Shown here: piece after piece, positions 18,456 to 27,606 of the stretch
How positions within the stretch are numbered: position 1 is the first letter of the stretch
How the letters are laid out: the number at the start of each line of letters is the position of its first letter
Virus record (IMG/VR): IMGVR_UViG_3300001798_000006
Span: 113,275 to 177,274 of that record
Strand: one strand, 5' to 3'
Source of the DNA: a virus
DNA: 64,000 bases
Notes under the pieces: generated by a model
Told to the model about the DNA's origin: nothing
The model's input: the letters and a program-made list of their open reading frames with translations, nothing else
Database searches by the model: none
Translations under genes and position numbers: made by a program

Positions 18456-19054
18456 TGAGCATCTTACTTAATATCATTAACGAGTATGGCCCGATGATCT
18501 TTTATGGCGACAAGATAGTAGATATTAAGAGTCATCTTGGATATTTCGATGTAATTTATCCTGGCTCATTTAATCCTCCCCACAGAGCACATCTTTTAAT
18601 GGCAAAAGATGCACTCCCAGAGATTTGTATCAATCATTATTTTAAGGGGCCATTGGACCCGATGGATGTTTATCATAGAATTAAAATGTGGGAGCTATGT
18701 AATAAGCCGGTCCTGGTGACTGCCGCAAAAACATGTGCCGAGAAGGATCAGCTTTTAAAATCTCTTAAACCACAAAAGCAATTTACTTATAGAATTAGCT
18801 CAGACGTTATGAACGAATGCACCCGAGAGGGAGCATGGATGTTTGGTGAACAATGCTCTTTTATGTTCGATATAGTTATTAGGGAAGGAATCCCGCTTGA
18901 GGAGAATGATTGCCTACGGCAACTTAAGTATAGAGTTAATACCGACATAGTGACGCCTCCTGCACGTAGCACTAAAATTCGTGAAGGTGATTATGGATAT
19001 TTGCCAGATCCGGTAGCTAAATATATTGCGGAGCATAAATTATATGTGTCCTAA
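18455..19054 (+). CDS. nucleotidyltransferase, NadD/NMNAT-like
   Basis: A 199-residue protein with the cytidylyltransferase-superfamily signature YPGSFNPPHRAH (G-x-F-x-P-x-H-x-x-H form) near residue 35, and near the C-terminus PPARSTKIREG, which corresponds to the ISSTxIR motif of nicotinate and nicotinamide mononucleotide adenylyltransferases. It could make NAD, or activate another phosphorylated compound for the glycan pathway. The central part (Cys-rich, about 70-130) is divergent. It is TAATG-coupled to the preceding gene. Confidence 0.72.
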   Translation: MSILLNIINEYGPMIFYGDKIVDIKSHLGYFDVIYPGSFNPPHRAHLLMAKDALPEICINHYFKGPLDPMDVYHRIKMWELCNKPVLVTAAKTCAEKDQLLKSLKPQKQFTYRISSDVMNECTREGAWMFGEQCSFMFDIVIREGIPLEENDCLRQLKYRVNTDIVTPPARSTKIREGDYGYLPDPVAKYIAEHKLYVS

Positions 19055-19871
19055 AATATCATACTTAGTATCAACTTATAATACGCCATCATTTCTTGAC
19101 AAGCACATTCCTGATTTATTATATAATCAGACAGATCCAAATTTCGAGATAATAGTAATTAATCCCACGTCGCCTTCTTACGACGGTGACGTGGCTGACA
19201 AGTGGGTAAAAAAGGATAGCCGCGTGCGACTACTAACTACTCCAGATTATGGTAGTTATGGATCAGCGTGGTTAAATGGATGGAAAATAGCAGAAGGCGA
19301 ATATATAGTTAATAGTAATGTAGACGATAGCCATTTTCCAAGATTTACAGAAGTGTTTTATAATACTATGCAAACCCTTAGCTTGCGATCAGATGCTCCA
19401 TATTGGTTTTGTTATGCTGGCTGGCAAGTTGTTGATAAAAATGGCAATCTTATGCATCAGGCATTGAAGCCACCTTTTAATTATGAGCGATTTAAATATG
19501 AGTGTACTGCTGGACCACAAGTTTGTTGGAGCAATAGTTTAGAATTTAAAGCTGTTTTAGATTGGGATCTGATGTGGAAGCGTGCATTGGAACATCAATC
19601 AGCTTGGGATTATTGGGCTTGGTTATACTTCTTAAATATTGGTGCTAAAGGATATACTATTCCTGAAATATTGACTATTTATATGCAGAGGGTCGATTCT
19701 ATTGAGAATAGAAGCCCACAGAAAAATACATTCGAGGCATTATCTTCGATAGCAGAATTCTTTCCTAACTCACTTCCTAGTGAATTTCCAGAGTTTAAAG
19801 ATTTTAATAATTTGCCTCCAAAGGAGGAATGGATAGCTAAACGGAAGAAAGGCGAAGCGTGGACAAAATAA
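19044..19871 (+). CDS. glycosyltransferase family 2 (GT-A)
   Basis: A 275-residue GT2 enzyme. It starts MCPKISYLVSTYNTPSFL, then FEIIVINPTS, then AEGEYIVNSNVDDSHFPRF, whose NVDD provides the DxD metal site. An ATG at 19044, with GCGGAG ten bases before it, is preferred to the TTG at 19026. It overlaps the upstream gene by 11 bases. The C-terminal half has several Trp residues, possibly acceptor-contacting. Confidence 0.82.
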   Translation: MCPKISYLVSTYNTPSFLDKHIPDLLYNQTDPNFEIIVINPTSPSYDGDVADKWVKKDSRVRLLTTPDYGSYGSAWLNGWKIAEGEYIVNSNVDDSHFPRFTEVFYNTMQTLSLRSDAPYWFCYAGWQVVDKNGNLMHQALKPPFNYERFKYECTAGPQVCWSNSLEFKAVLDWDLMWKRALEHQSAWDYWAWLYFLNIGAKGYTIPEILTIYMQRVDSIENRSPQKNTFEALSSIAEFFPNSLPSEFPEFKDFNNLPPKEEWIAKRKKGEAWTK

Positions 19872-20932
19872 AAGTTTGCCTATATCTTAGTAATATGGGA
19901 CTTGGCGGAACAGAGAAGTCTGCACTTTTATGTTTTAGAGGAATTGATAAGTCAAAATTTGATGTTACTTTTGTTACACTAGGTAAAAAGACAGACCCTC
20001 GTTACATGGAATTTTTAAGTGCCTTCGGCACTAAGATGTTTATGGTCGCTTCAAAAGAGGAAGCCGCAGCTAAGCTCAATGAGATAAACCCAGATATAGT
20101 TCAGGTTTATAGGAGCGGATTCCATGAGTTCCCTGTGCCCGGACAGGACATTCACCCAAAAGTGTTCTGTGAAGTGAATGTTTTCGGACAATTAGACCAA
20201 AATCCATTAGTTACTAAATCACTTTTCATGAGTCAGTGGCTAATGAACGATACATTGGCTAAATACCCACAATTTAAATTCATGCGGCCAGACCGTTGGG
20301 ATTATTTAAATAATCCAGTAGATAGGCCATACTCAGCCGAGAAACTGGATTTAGGAGTGTCAGAAGGTACTATTGTTTTGGGCAGATGCGGCCGTGCTGA
20401 CGATGGGATTTATGACGATATAGCAGTCAAGGCCGCATATATAGCTAAGAGCATGGGCGTTAATCTATTTTATTTAGTAGTGGCCCCACCGCCACGAATG
20501 ATTGAGGATCTTGAAAAATATAATATTGCTTACAAAGCAATCGAGCCAACGGTAGATCCGTTTATATTAAGTAAGTTTTATAATACGGTGGATATTTATT
20601 GTCACGCCAGAGCAGATGGTGAGACCGGAGGGAATACAATTCATGAAGCGTTTATACATAGAAAGCCGGTAATCACGCATATAGCTGTTCCTAGTTATCC
20701 TGGAATGGGCGTGTTTCAAGCACAGATAGAGGCTGTGAATGATAATATTAATGGCTTTGTGGTAGATCATAATTCACGAAATTATGCCGACGCTATTATT
20801 AAACTTGCTAATGATAAAGAATTAAGAAATAAAATGGGAAATATGGGATATAATAAAGTGCTAAATAATTGTCATACGCCTGTTAGCGTCAGAAAATTAG
20901 AAGCGATATATCTTACATTAATAGGAAAATGA
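19859..20932 (+). CDS. GT4-family glycosyltransferase
   Basis: A 357-residue GT-B enzyme beginning with a GTG codon. The start KVCLYLSNMGLGGTEKSAL is the standard GT4 acceptor-domain opening (GGxE). The C-terminal domain has VLGRCGRADDGIYDDIAVKA and HARADGETGGNTIHEAFIHRKPVI, which holds the E-x7-E motif. It overlaps the GT2 gene before it by 13 bases and the homing endonuclease after it by 4. It is similar in layout to the protein at 22848-23933. Confidence 0.85.
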   Translation: MDKIKVCLYLSNMGLGGTEKSALLCFRGIDKSKFDVTFVTLGKKTDPRYMEFLSAFGTKMFMVASKEEAAAKLNEINPDIVQVYRSGFHEFPVPGQDIHPKVFCEVNVFGQLDQNPLVTKSLFMSQWLMNDTLAKYPQFKFMRPDRWDYLNNPVDRPYSAEKLDLGVSEGTIVLGRCGRADDGIYDDIAVKAAYIAKSMGVNLFYLVVAPPPRMIEDLEKYNIAYKAIEPTVDPFILSKFYNTVDIYCHARADGETGGNTIHEAFIHRKPVITHIAVPSYPGMGVFQAQIEAVNDNINGFVVDHNSRNYADAIIKLANDKELRNKMGNMGYNKVLNNCHTPVSVRKLEAIYLTLIGK

Positions 20933-21747
20933 ATATCTATAAATTTTGGACCCAGGAAGAAGATCAGTTTTTATTAACAAATTACCCATCATATTCCAAT
21001 AAACAACTATCTGTTCAATTAGGTAGATCTATAGGCTCTATACAATGTCGTGGAAGATTTTTAAATTTAAATAAAATCTCTATAAGAAAATATCATACTA
21101 ATATAGATTATTTTCACATACCAAATATTAACAATTGTTATTGGGCAGGTCTGTTAGCGGCAGATGGTTGTATTTGGAAGCGTGGCGATGCTGTTGAAAT
21201 AGGATTGCAAGAGAAAGACAAATATCTATTAGAGCAATTTGCACAGGCTGTTAATTATGATGGTAAAATAGAACTTCGCAAAACTAAACCAGGGTTTCAG
21301 ACTAACCAAAAACAATATAGAATTATATTTTATGGGGTACAACAATGGGTCAAAGATTTAAAAGATAATTTTAATATTACGCCATGTAAATCACTTAATT
21401 TTACTCATCCTAACCAACTAACGAGAGATCAGGAATTGTCTTTTATTAAGGGTTACATTGACGGCGATGGATGTGTTTATTGTAATAATAAAGATATTGT
21501 TTTAGCTATTACTGGTACTGAATCTACTTTAAATTGGATTAAGTTTATTTTTGATACCATAGTTCCTTCTTCTAACTGTTCGGTATCTAGCGTTAGAAAA
21601 TATGGTGACGAAAATTGCTTTGAATATAGGATTAATAGTAATAGGGTGATGAATATATACAAGATATTAAAAACCATTATTCCTCATGGACTACATAGAA
21701 AGTGGGATAAATTAGAACGTATTTATATGGAGCTTGCTAGTGGATAA
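20929..21747 (+). CDS. free-standing LAGLIDADG homing endonuclease 2
   Basis: A 272-residue mobile endonuclease with an N-terminal Myb/SANT-like domain (KFWTQEEDQFLLTNYPSYSN) and two LAGLIDADG motifs, YWAGLLAADG and FIKGYIDGDG. The same architecture and motif spacing as the protein at 14449-15231 mark them as paralogues. It starts at an ATGA overlap with the preceding glycosyltransferase and overlaps the next start, again an insertion that preserves translational coupling. Target probably lies at the flanking gene junction; this is inference. Confidence 0.88.
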   Translation: MNIYKFWTQEEDQFLLTNYPSYSNKQLSVQLGRSIGSIQCRGRFLNLNKISIRKYHTNIDYFHIPNINNCYWAGLLAADGCIWKRGDAVEIGLQEKDKYLLEQFAQAVNYDGKIELRKTKPGFQTNQKQYRIIFYGVQQWVKDLKDNFNITPCKSLNFTHPNQLTRDQELSFIKGYIDGDGCVYCNNKDIVLAITGTESTLNWIKFIFDTIVPSSNCSVSSVRKYGDENCFEYRINSNRVMNIYKILKTIIPHGLHRKWDKLERIYMELASG

Positions 21748-22858
21748 TATTATATTAAAACATCCTATTAGACACGACACTTATACCGAGGCAGTATCTA
21801 AGTTTTACGATCTCGCGAAGCAAGATGAATCTGTTACTACAATTAAAAATAATATTCAATTGCCAACATCAGCGTGGAATGTTGGAGTTATTTACGGGTC
21901 TTCTGGTACTGGTAAAACAACGCTATTAAAAACCTTCGGCAAAATTATTAAGCCGTCTTGGAACAACGAGGCAATAGTATCTAATTTTTCTCCTATCGCT
22001 CCACAAGAAGTTTTCGCATTATTAAGTGCAGTAGGATTATCAACAGTCCCCGCATGGCTCAGACCATATACTTACTTAAGTAATGGCGAACAGTTTAGAG
22101 CGGACCTAGCTCGTGTAGTAATGCAAAATAATGATCCTATTTTAATAGACGAATTTACTTCTGTGGTGGATAGAAACGTAGCTAAGTCTGCATCATATGC
22201 ACTTGCGAAGTATATACGTAAACAGAACAAAAAAGTTATTGTGGCGTCATGTCACAATGATATCTTAGAATGGTTAGAGCCGGACTGGATTTATAATCCT
22301 GTTAGTGGAGAGACATATTATCCAAGGGGGAGTCTTTGTAGACCCAAACTGGATCTTGAAATCTTTCGTTGTAAGTATGCAGCGTGGGAATATTTTAAAT
22401 CGCATCACTATTTAAGTGAGACTTTAAATAAAGCGGCCAGGTGTTTCATGTGTACTTGGAATGATGTTCCGGTAGGTTTTATAGCCATACTCGCTTTGCC
22501 ACATCCGAAATTAAAAAATGCATGGCGAGCCACTAGGATGGTTGTGTTGCCAGATTATCAGGGGCTTGGCTTTGGCGGTAAATTAGCAGATTATATGGGG
22601 AGTCTTATCAAGGCAAGAAATGGGCTATTTTATCGTAGAATAGCTCATCCTGCCGTGATCTCCTACAATAGGAAACATAATGACCTTTGGGCAGAGATTG
22701 GAGCCAAATCTACTAAATTTAGTGAAACATCTAAGTTACTTAGTGGGAGTAATCAAAACGGTGCCTGGTTACAAAAACTTAATAGAGATACTGTTGGATT
22801 TAAATATATAGGGCCAGCAGCTTCTTTTGAAGAAAGTAGATTATTCTATGAAGGTTAG
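21740..22858 (+). CDS. ABC-type ATPase fused to a GNAT acetyltransferase
   Basis: A 372-residue two-domain protein. The ATPase half has Walker A GSSGTGKT (about 53-60), a C-loop LSNGEQFRADLARVV (about 113), Walker B PILIDEFTS and an H-loop ASCHND, all in ABC order. The C-terminal half has FIAILALPHPK and MVVLPDYQGLGFGGKL, the acetyl-CoA binding loop of GNAT enzymes. The architecture matches the group known as COG2401 (ABC ATPase fused to predicted acetyltransferase). Start GTG 21740 has GGAG 7 bases upstream. There are no membrane segments, so it is not a transporter. Substrate unknown. Confidence 0.85.
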   Translation: MDNIILKHPIRHDTYTEAVSKFYDLAKQDESVTTIKNNIQLPTSAWNVGVIYGSSGTGKTTLLKTFGKIIKPSWNNEAIVSNFSPIAPQEVFALLSAVGLSTVPAWLRPYTYLSNGEQFRADLARVVMQNNDPILIDEFTSVVDRNVAKSASYALAKYIRKQNKKVIVASCHNDILEWLEPDWIYNPVSGETYYPRGSLCRPKLDLEIFRCKYAAWEYFKSHHYLSETLNKAARCFMCTWNDVPVGFIAILALPHPKLKNAWRATRMVVLPDYQGLGFGGKLADYMGSLIKARNGLFYRRIAHPAVISYNRKHNDLWAEIGAKSTKFSETSKLLSGSNQNGAWLQKLNRDTVGFKYIGPAASFEESRLFYEG

Positions 22859-23933
22859 GGTGTTACATCTAGCAAAAACAGCAGGGTATGCTGGTACGGA
22901 AAAAGTCGCTCAAACGTTTTGCAAGTATCTGGGTAAAAGTCAAAGATATGAGCCATTTTATCTTTATCAGGATTCTGGAGATAAATCTCGATTAAGTGAG
23001 ATATCCAAATTCTTGGACGCGGAGCATCTAATTGAATATCACCATAAGCATCAGATAAACCCTCCGTCACCTTATTGGCCAGAAGAAGATAACTTTCAAG
23101 CTACGCTCGAAAAAATAAAGCCAGACATCATACATATTCATAGAGCGGGGATTCGTGAATGGCCGCTCATCCAAGGGGTTATCCCACCAGGAATTAAAGT
23201 TGTAGAACATTGTATTTTTGGCCATGTGGACCATAGTTATAAAGTCGATTGCCGCATTTATATCTGCAATTATATTAAGAATAAGTCTATGGCGTATGGA
23301 GGTCCAGATGGTCCAGTATTGTGGAATCCGGTAGAGCCACGCCTTTGGTCATCTTATGATCGCACTCCCTTTTTAAGGGAGTATAATTTACCTGAAAATG
23401 CAATATTATTAGGCAGAGTTGGCAGACCAGATAACTTTGACCCGATAAGCCTAAAGGCTTTTCGGGTCATTGAAAATAAGTATCCAAATGTTTATTATTT
23501 AGTGGTCAACCCGTGTGACCAATGGCGAAGAGTTACTGCCGAGTTAAATTTAAAGCATGTTATTTTTTTAGATAAGATTGTTGAGGATATGGAACTATCT
23601 AGATTTTATAGTTCAATAAACATACTAGCTCATTGCCGACATGACGGGGAAGTGTGTCCAACTAATATATTAGAGGCTATGGCTCATTGTTTACCTGTTG
23701 TCTCTCATAAGAGTAGGATATACAACGGGCACCTTGAAATACTGGCCGGATGTGGTATAGTAGTACCAATAGACGATCATGTAGCATACGCCTCATGTTT
23801 GGAAGAGTTAATTAATAATAAACCCCTTAGAGGGGACTTGGGCATCAAGTCCTATAATAAATGGCTGCATAATTCATATGCACTTAACGTAACACAACAA
23901 CTAGAGACAATTTATGATGGACTCGGTATTTGA
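22848..23933 (+). CDS. GT4-family glycosyltransferase
   Basis: A 361-residue GT-B enzyme. It starts MKVRVLHLAKTAGYAGTEKV (GGTE-type loop) and carries LLGRVGRPDNFDPISLKAF, then CRHDGEVCPTNILEAMAHCL, whose E...E spacing fits the donor-sugar motif. The ATG at 22848 overlaps the ABC-GNAT stop by 11 bases; an earlier TTG is less likely. Its gene contains two perfect 8-bp hairpins (23364-23382 and 23438-23469). Confidence 0.84.
   Translation: MKVRVLHLAKTAGYAGTEKVAQTFCKYLGKSQRYEPFYLYQDSGDKSRLSEISKFLDAEHLIEYHHKHQINPPSPYWPEEDNFQATLEKIKPDIIHIHRAGIREWPLIQGVIPPGIKVVEHCIFGHVDHSYKVDCRIYICNYIKNKSMAYGGPDGPVLWNPVEPRLWSSYDRTPFLREYNLPENAILLGRVGRPDNFDPISLKAFRVIENKYPNVYYLVVNPCDQWRRVTAELNLKHVIFLDKIVEDMELSRFYSSINILAHCRHDGEVCPTNILEAMAHCLPVVSHKSRIYNGHLEILAGCGIVVPIDDHVAYASCLEELINNKPLRGDLGIKSYNKWLHNSYALNVTQQLETIYDGLGI
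23438..23469. repeat. two-tier hairpin inside a glycosyltransferase gene
   Basis: An outer 8-bp stem TGACCCGA/TCGGGTCA encloses, after one unpaired base each side, an inner 6-bp stem AAGCCT/AGGCTT. Fully coding. No tract of T follows, so it does not look like a terminator. Confidence 0.8.
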
Positions 23934-24168
23934 TACGGCTATACTGGCTGTTAAAATGGAACTTATTAACTTTCTTGGAGAGAAGGGGTTTGGTTGGTTT
24001 GCCGACTTTGCCGACGTGGATTGTTGTATGACTGAATCTAGTGTGACAATAAATTATAAAGATAAAAATATACCGAAAGCTGTCGCTGAGTTTGCAAAAA
24101 CTCACAAAATGTTTGTTGCTATGCATGATACATCTCTAGGACGCATCACTATAGAAAGGTTAGTTTAA
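23914..24168 (+). CDS. small hypothetical protein
   Basis: An 84-residue protein (MMDSVFDTAILAVKMEL... ) overlapping the previous glycosyltransferase by 20 bases and ending one base before the next gene. An alpha-beta pattern with CCMTESSVTINYKD is visible but no family. Conserved coupling within the glycan cluster suggests it is real. Confidence 0.6.
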   Translation: MMDSVFDTAILAVKMELINFLGEKGFGWFADFADVDCCMTESSVTINYKDKNIPKAVAEFAKTHKMFVAMHDTSLGRITIERLV

Positions 24169-24169
24169 A

Positions 24170-25162
24170 ATGAAGATAGCCATCGTTACAGAAGCAATAG
24201 CAGATTATGTATCTGGTGGCTTACAGCATACTATTTATGTTTTAAATGAGCTTAAAAAGTTAGGCCATGATGTATGTTGTTTTGTAAAGCATCCACCATA
24301 TCAAAGTCTGTGGCTACATGCAGATTTTCCAATATATCCTATCGGCAGTAATATATGGGAAGAGTATGACGGTATTTTAGTTTGCATATTCTCACCTGTG
24401 GCGGAATTAGTGGCTACTCATAAAAACTCTCAGGATAGATTCTTTCTCGTACACGCGAATGAGGGACTCTTCACTTACAATGGGCAAGAGTGGACAAAAA
24501 GAGCTATAGATTCATATAAGTTGCCACTGAAATTAATGTGTGTTTCAAGCTATCTCCAAATATTAATGGAGCAAGTTTATAATCGTAACGTTATTGGTCT
24601 GACTGTGCCACCTGGCGTAGACGATAATATTTTTAATGATATTGGTAGAACAGAATATGATGGTGGAATACTTAATATTGCCATTTTTAATCGAGGAGGC
24701 TGGATTAGAGGGGTTGATACTGCCTTACAGGCAGTTAATGGGCTAGATCCTAAAAAATTTAAAATAAATGTTATTCCAGATGGCGTTCGAGATCGTAAAC
24801 TTGTAGCTAATATTTTTAAGCAATCACACGTTTATATAGACGCGAGCCGACTGGCGGGAAGCCCTACAATTCCAAAGGAAGCTATGATTTGCGGCTGCAT
24901 ACCTATCTGCACTTACTATGGAGCCGTGGATTATATTTTAAGTGGCTATAATGGCTTTATTATTCCACCAGACAATATGTTCGCTATAACTAATACAGTT
25001 AAGTTTTTATCAGAAGATCCAGAATTAGTGAGGCAAATATCTCAGAATGCTATCGAATACTGTGAGAGATTTACCTGGGATAAAATTGCTCAAAGGATGG
25101 TATTTGCGATTAATGAAGGTTTATTGAGGATGGACCTATTAGAGACTAAGGTTTGGAGGTAA
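24170..25162 (+). CDS. GT4-family glycosyltransferase
   Basis: A 330-residue GT-B enzyme. The acceptor half starts KIAIVTEAIADYVSGGLQHT, typical of GT4. The donor half has IAIFNRGGWIRGVDTALQAV and DASRLAGSPTIPKEAMICG, where the S-P-x-x-x-x-E segment occupies the usual E-x7-E position, so the first Glu is replaced. That is an unusual donor motif, not necessarily inactive. The end contains RFTWDKIAQRM, common in this family. Confidence 0.8.
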   Translation: MKIAIVTEAIADYVSGGLQHTIYVLNELKKLGHDVCCFVKHPPYQSLWLHADFPIYPIGSNIWEEYDGILVCIFSPVAELVATHKNSQDRFFLVHANEGLFTYNGQEWTKRAIDSYKLPLKLMCVSSYLQILMEQVYNRNVIGLTVPPGVDDNIFNDIGRTEYDGGILNIAIFNRGGWIRGVDTALQAVNGLDPKKFKINVIPDGVRDRKLVANIFKQSHVYIDASRLAGSPTIPKEAMICGCIPICTYYGAVDYILSGYNGFIIPPDNMFAITNTVKFLSEDPELVRQISQNAIEYCERFTWDKIAQRMVFAINEGLLRMDLLETKVWR

Positions 25163-25165
25163 AAA

Positions 25166-25357
25166 ATGCTTATCAAGTCTATATCTTGCGGCTGCATTTT
25201 ATGCGAAGAACATCCATTTCTTCCGAGATTATGTAATGATCATGATAGATTGTTTCGTGAAAAAACAAGAATAGAAAATGTGAACTCTCAACTTAAGAGA
25301 GTAATTCAAAAATTATGGATCAGGACGAACGTGTGCTCTCATTATCAGGGGATATAA
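25166..25357 (+). CDS. small Cys/His-rich protein
   Basis: A 63-residue protein with SCGCILCEEH, LCNDHD and CSH motifs that could coordinate zinc, plus a helical middle. It fills the space between two clustered genes with 3-base gaps or fewer and has GGAGG just before its ATG. Function unknown. Confidence 0.6.
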   Translation: MLIKSISCGCILCEEHPFLPRLCNDHDRLFREKTRIENVNSQLKRVIQKLWIRTNVCSHYQGI

Positions 25358-26074
25358 ATGGCTAATCCAGACAAGTTTCTATCTTTATTCCCAGGTATAG
25401 AATATAATGCGGCTCAAAGAGCCTTATTTGAGCAGAAGTGCAACCAACATTTTATAGATGTGGCACAAAAATCCGGTGGCTGGAGTTGTGAGGCCCTTTG
25501 TGGCCTCATTAACATTGCTGTAACAGAATGCCTCGCCGAAGGCGAGCAGTATTTGGAGATAGGCACTTTTTGTGGGCGTAGCCTAGTCGGTGCTCTTTAT
25601 CAGAATAATGCTAAGGCACAAGTAATTGATAATTTTTGTGATGGAGATAAGGTGTTAGCCGGATGGAATCAGGCCGTAGACGATTTCTCGCTGCGTGGTA
25701 GAATTACATTACATAAGATAGCGTGCGAGGAGTTTATTGGCGGTTTACCGCCAATTGGGGTTTTCTTCTATGATGGAAATCATGATTCTGGGCATACTTA
25801 TGAGGGACTTAAAAAGTATGAGCAGTATCTCGCCGATCAGGCGATAATTATCGTAGATGACTTAGAAATATTTGGTGGTGGCCAACAAAGAATATTTCCG
25901 GGCCATACTCTAGAGCTTTGCCTCCCGGTGAAGCGAGATGTTGATCGTTGGATTAAAGAGAATCTTGAAAAAGTGACATTACTTGGAGTTACCCCTTGGG
26001 GAAGTAAACAGGCCGTGATGCTTTATGAAAGGAATAAAAATGCGGGTACTAGTCTCGTACCGAGGCTCACCTAA
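25358..26074 (+). CDS. class I SAM-dependent methyltransferase-like protein
   Basis: A 238-residue protein of the Methyltransf_24 type. The SAM-binding strand is YLEIGTFCGRSLVGAL. VIDNFCDGD follows as the second acidic strand, and VFFYDGNHDSGHTYEGL is the motif-IV region with paired acidic residues and histidines common in sugar and macrolide O-methyltransferases. Its position among glycosyltransferases suggests O-methylation of a glycan; the substrate is inferred. A perfect 8-bp hairpin with a TTTA loop lies at 25736-25755. Confidence 0.78.
   Translation: MANPDKFLSLFPGIEYNAAQRALFEQKCNQHFIDVAQKSGGWSCEALCGLINIAVTECLAEGEQYLEIGTFCGRSLVGALYQNNAKAQVIDNFCDGDKVLAGWNQAVDDFSLRGRITLHKIACEEFIGGLPPIGVFFYDGNHDSGHTYEGLKKYEQYLADQAIIIVDDLEIFGGGQQRIFPGHTLELCLPVKRDVDRWIKENLEKVTLLGVTPWGSKQAVMLYERNKNAGTSLVPRLT
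25736..25755. repeat. perfect 8-bp hairpin inside the methyltransferase gene
   Basis: ATTGGCGG pairs with CCGCCAAT across a TTTA loop. Wholly coding, part of the window-wide hairpin set. Confidence 0.8.
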
Positions 26075-26918
26075 TATTAGAGGTTTTGAGACAGGGCACC
26101 TAATCTCAGAAGCATTTCGTGAACTTGGCCATGAAGTCTTTGAATATGGCAATATATATGAAAGTAATGATTTAATAGGACCAGGCTTCCGTGAATTATA
26201 TGGTCATTATAAGTTTCAGCCGGACCTGTGGTTGGCGATGGAAACAAACGATGCTGAAAATTCAATTATTCAGCCCAAATATCTTAATCCTAAAAAGATA
26301 GCCTACTGGTGCTTCGATATAAGCATGTATCCAGAGCATTGTAAGCAATATGCCGAGTCTATTGATGCGGCACATGTGTTTTGTGCTAATCCTAACTATT
26401 TGCGGCTCTTTAAAGCCGCATCGTTCCTTCCATACGCAGCGGCTCCACAGTTTATTAGGCCACTTAACTTTGCGAAGCAATATGATGTCGGCCTAGTTGG
26501 CTCCGACCGACCAGAAAGACAAGCACTTATCGCGGATCTTCGAGCCGCAAATATTAATGCACACTTGATAACAGGGGTATTCCGCGAAGCGTATATTGAT
26601 GCACTCGCGTCCTGTAAAATCGTGATCAATGATATTGCTGGCGGCGGAAAAGGATTAATGTCAATGCGTGGCCTAGAGGCTCCTGCTGCCGGATCGTTAA
26701 CTATTTTTGAGGACGCAGAAGCATTGGGCGACTTATTTATTCCGGGCATAGACTGCTTAACTTATCAAGATTCAAAGGATTTAATTGCAAAATGCGATAG
26801 TCTCTTAAGAGATCAACAATATTTAGATCAGGTTAGAGCCGCTGGTCAGAAGAGAGTGCTGGAAAATCATATGTATGTGCATCGAGCACAAGAAATATTG
26901 GACGTGATAGGATATTAA
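26040..26918 (+). CDS. CgeB-like glycosyltransferase
   Basis: A 292-residue relative of the CgeB / Glycos_transf_1_2 group. Visible are YDVGLVGSDRPERQALIADL (the family's FVGS segment), CKIVINDIAGGGKGLMSMRGLEAPAAGS (the N-x-R-x-x-E-x-x-A-x-G core) and SLLRDQQYLDQVRAAGQKRV near the C-terminus. The ATG at 26040, preceded by AAAGG, is preferred to 26025. It overlaps the methyltransferase gene by 35 bases. Confidence 0.8.
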   Translation: MRVLVSYRGSPNIRGFETGHLISEAFRELGHEVFEYGNIYESNDLIGPGFRELYGHYKFQPDLWLAMETNDAENSIIQPKYLNPKKIAYWCFDISMYPEHCKQYAESIDAAHVFCANPNYLRLFKAASFLPYAAAPQFIRPLNFAKQYDVGLVGSDRPERQALIADLRAANINAHLITGVFREAYIDALASCKIVINDIAGGGKGLMSMRGLEAPAAGSLTIFEDAEALGDLFIPGIDCLTYQDSKDLIAKCDSLLRDQQYLDQVRAAGQKRVLENHMYVHRAQEILDVIGY

Positions 26919-27604
26919 TGGATAAAATAAGCGTCCTAATTTGCTGCCATTCGCAAGACATAATACATGATCGTTTATTAGAGAGATCGCTGAGTTCATT
27001 AATGCGTCAAACTTATCAACCGGACGAGATTATCTTAATATTAGATGAATGCCACTCTGATACGATAGATATGTTAGGAAACTTACAATATTATGACTGG
27101 CGTGATACAGATAGTCTTAAAATATATGAGAGACCAAGAAAACTTGGGCTTGCGGATGCTAAAAATTACGGGCTTCAAAAATGTAATTATGATTATGTGG
27201 CATATCAAGACGCTGATGATGCTAGTCTAGTATGTCGGCTAGAGTTACAAAGAAATTTTTTATTACAACATCCAGATATAGATATGTTATTTACCGAATG
27301 CTTCGACGTATATAATCCAGGGGAAATAAACGAAGTTTGGTATCCTAATTGCTTTAAAGTAGGTCAATATAAGACTCATGAACAAATATCTGAACGCATT
27401 AAGTATGAGAACGTATTAGCTCACGGGAGTTTATTAGGAAAAAAATCTGTACTCTTAAGTAATGGCGGATATGATACAGACAAACGATATCTCGGGCGGG
27501 AAGATTGGAAAAAGTGGTATGATTTAATAACGGCTGGATACAAGTTTCATAAATTAGACGAGCGGTTATATTTATATTCGATGCATACTGGAGTAGAAAG
27601 GTAA
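26918..27604 (+). CDS. glycosyltransferase family 2 (GT-A)
   Basis: A 228-residue GT2 enzyme with the full N-terminal pattern: ISVLICCHSQ, SLSSLMRQTYQPDEIILI, KLGLADAKNYGL, and YVAYQDADDASL, where QDADD holds the metal-binding DxD. The end has YLGREDWKKWYDL, the usual catalytic ED region. Start is TAATG-coupled to the previous glycosyltransferase. Confidence 0.86.
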   Translation: MDKISVLICCHSQDIIHDRLLERSLSSLMRQTYQPDEIILILDECHSDTIDMLGNLQYYDWRDTDSLKIYERPRKLGLADAKNYGLQKCNYDYVAYQDADDASLVCRLELQRNFLLQHPDIDMLFTECFDVYNPGEINEVWYPNCFKVGQYKTHEQISERIKYENVLAHGSLLGKKSVLLSNGGYDTDKRYLGREDWKKWYDLITAGYKFHKLDERLYLYSMHTGVER

Positions 27605-27606
27605 CT

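Noticed and set aside
21740-22858. ABC transporter component
   Set aside because: No membrane segments here or in flanking genes, and the C-terminal half is a GNAT domain.
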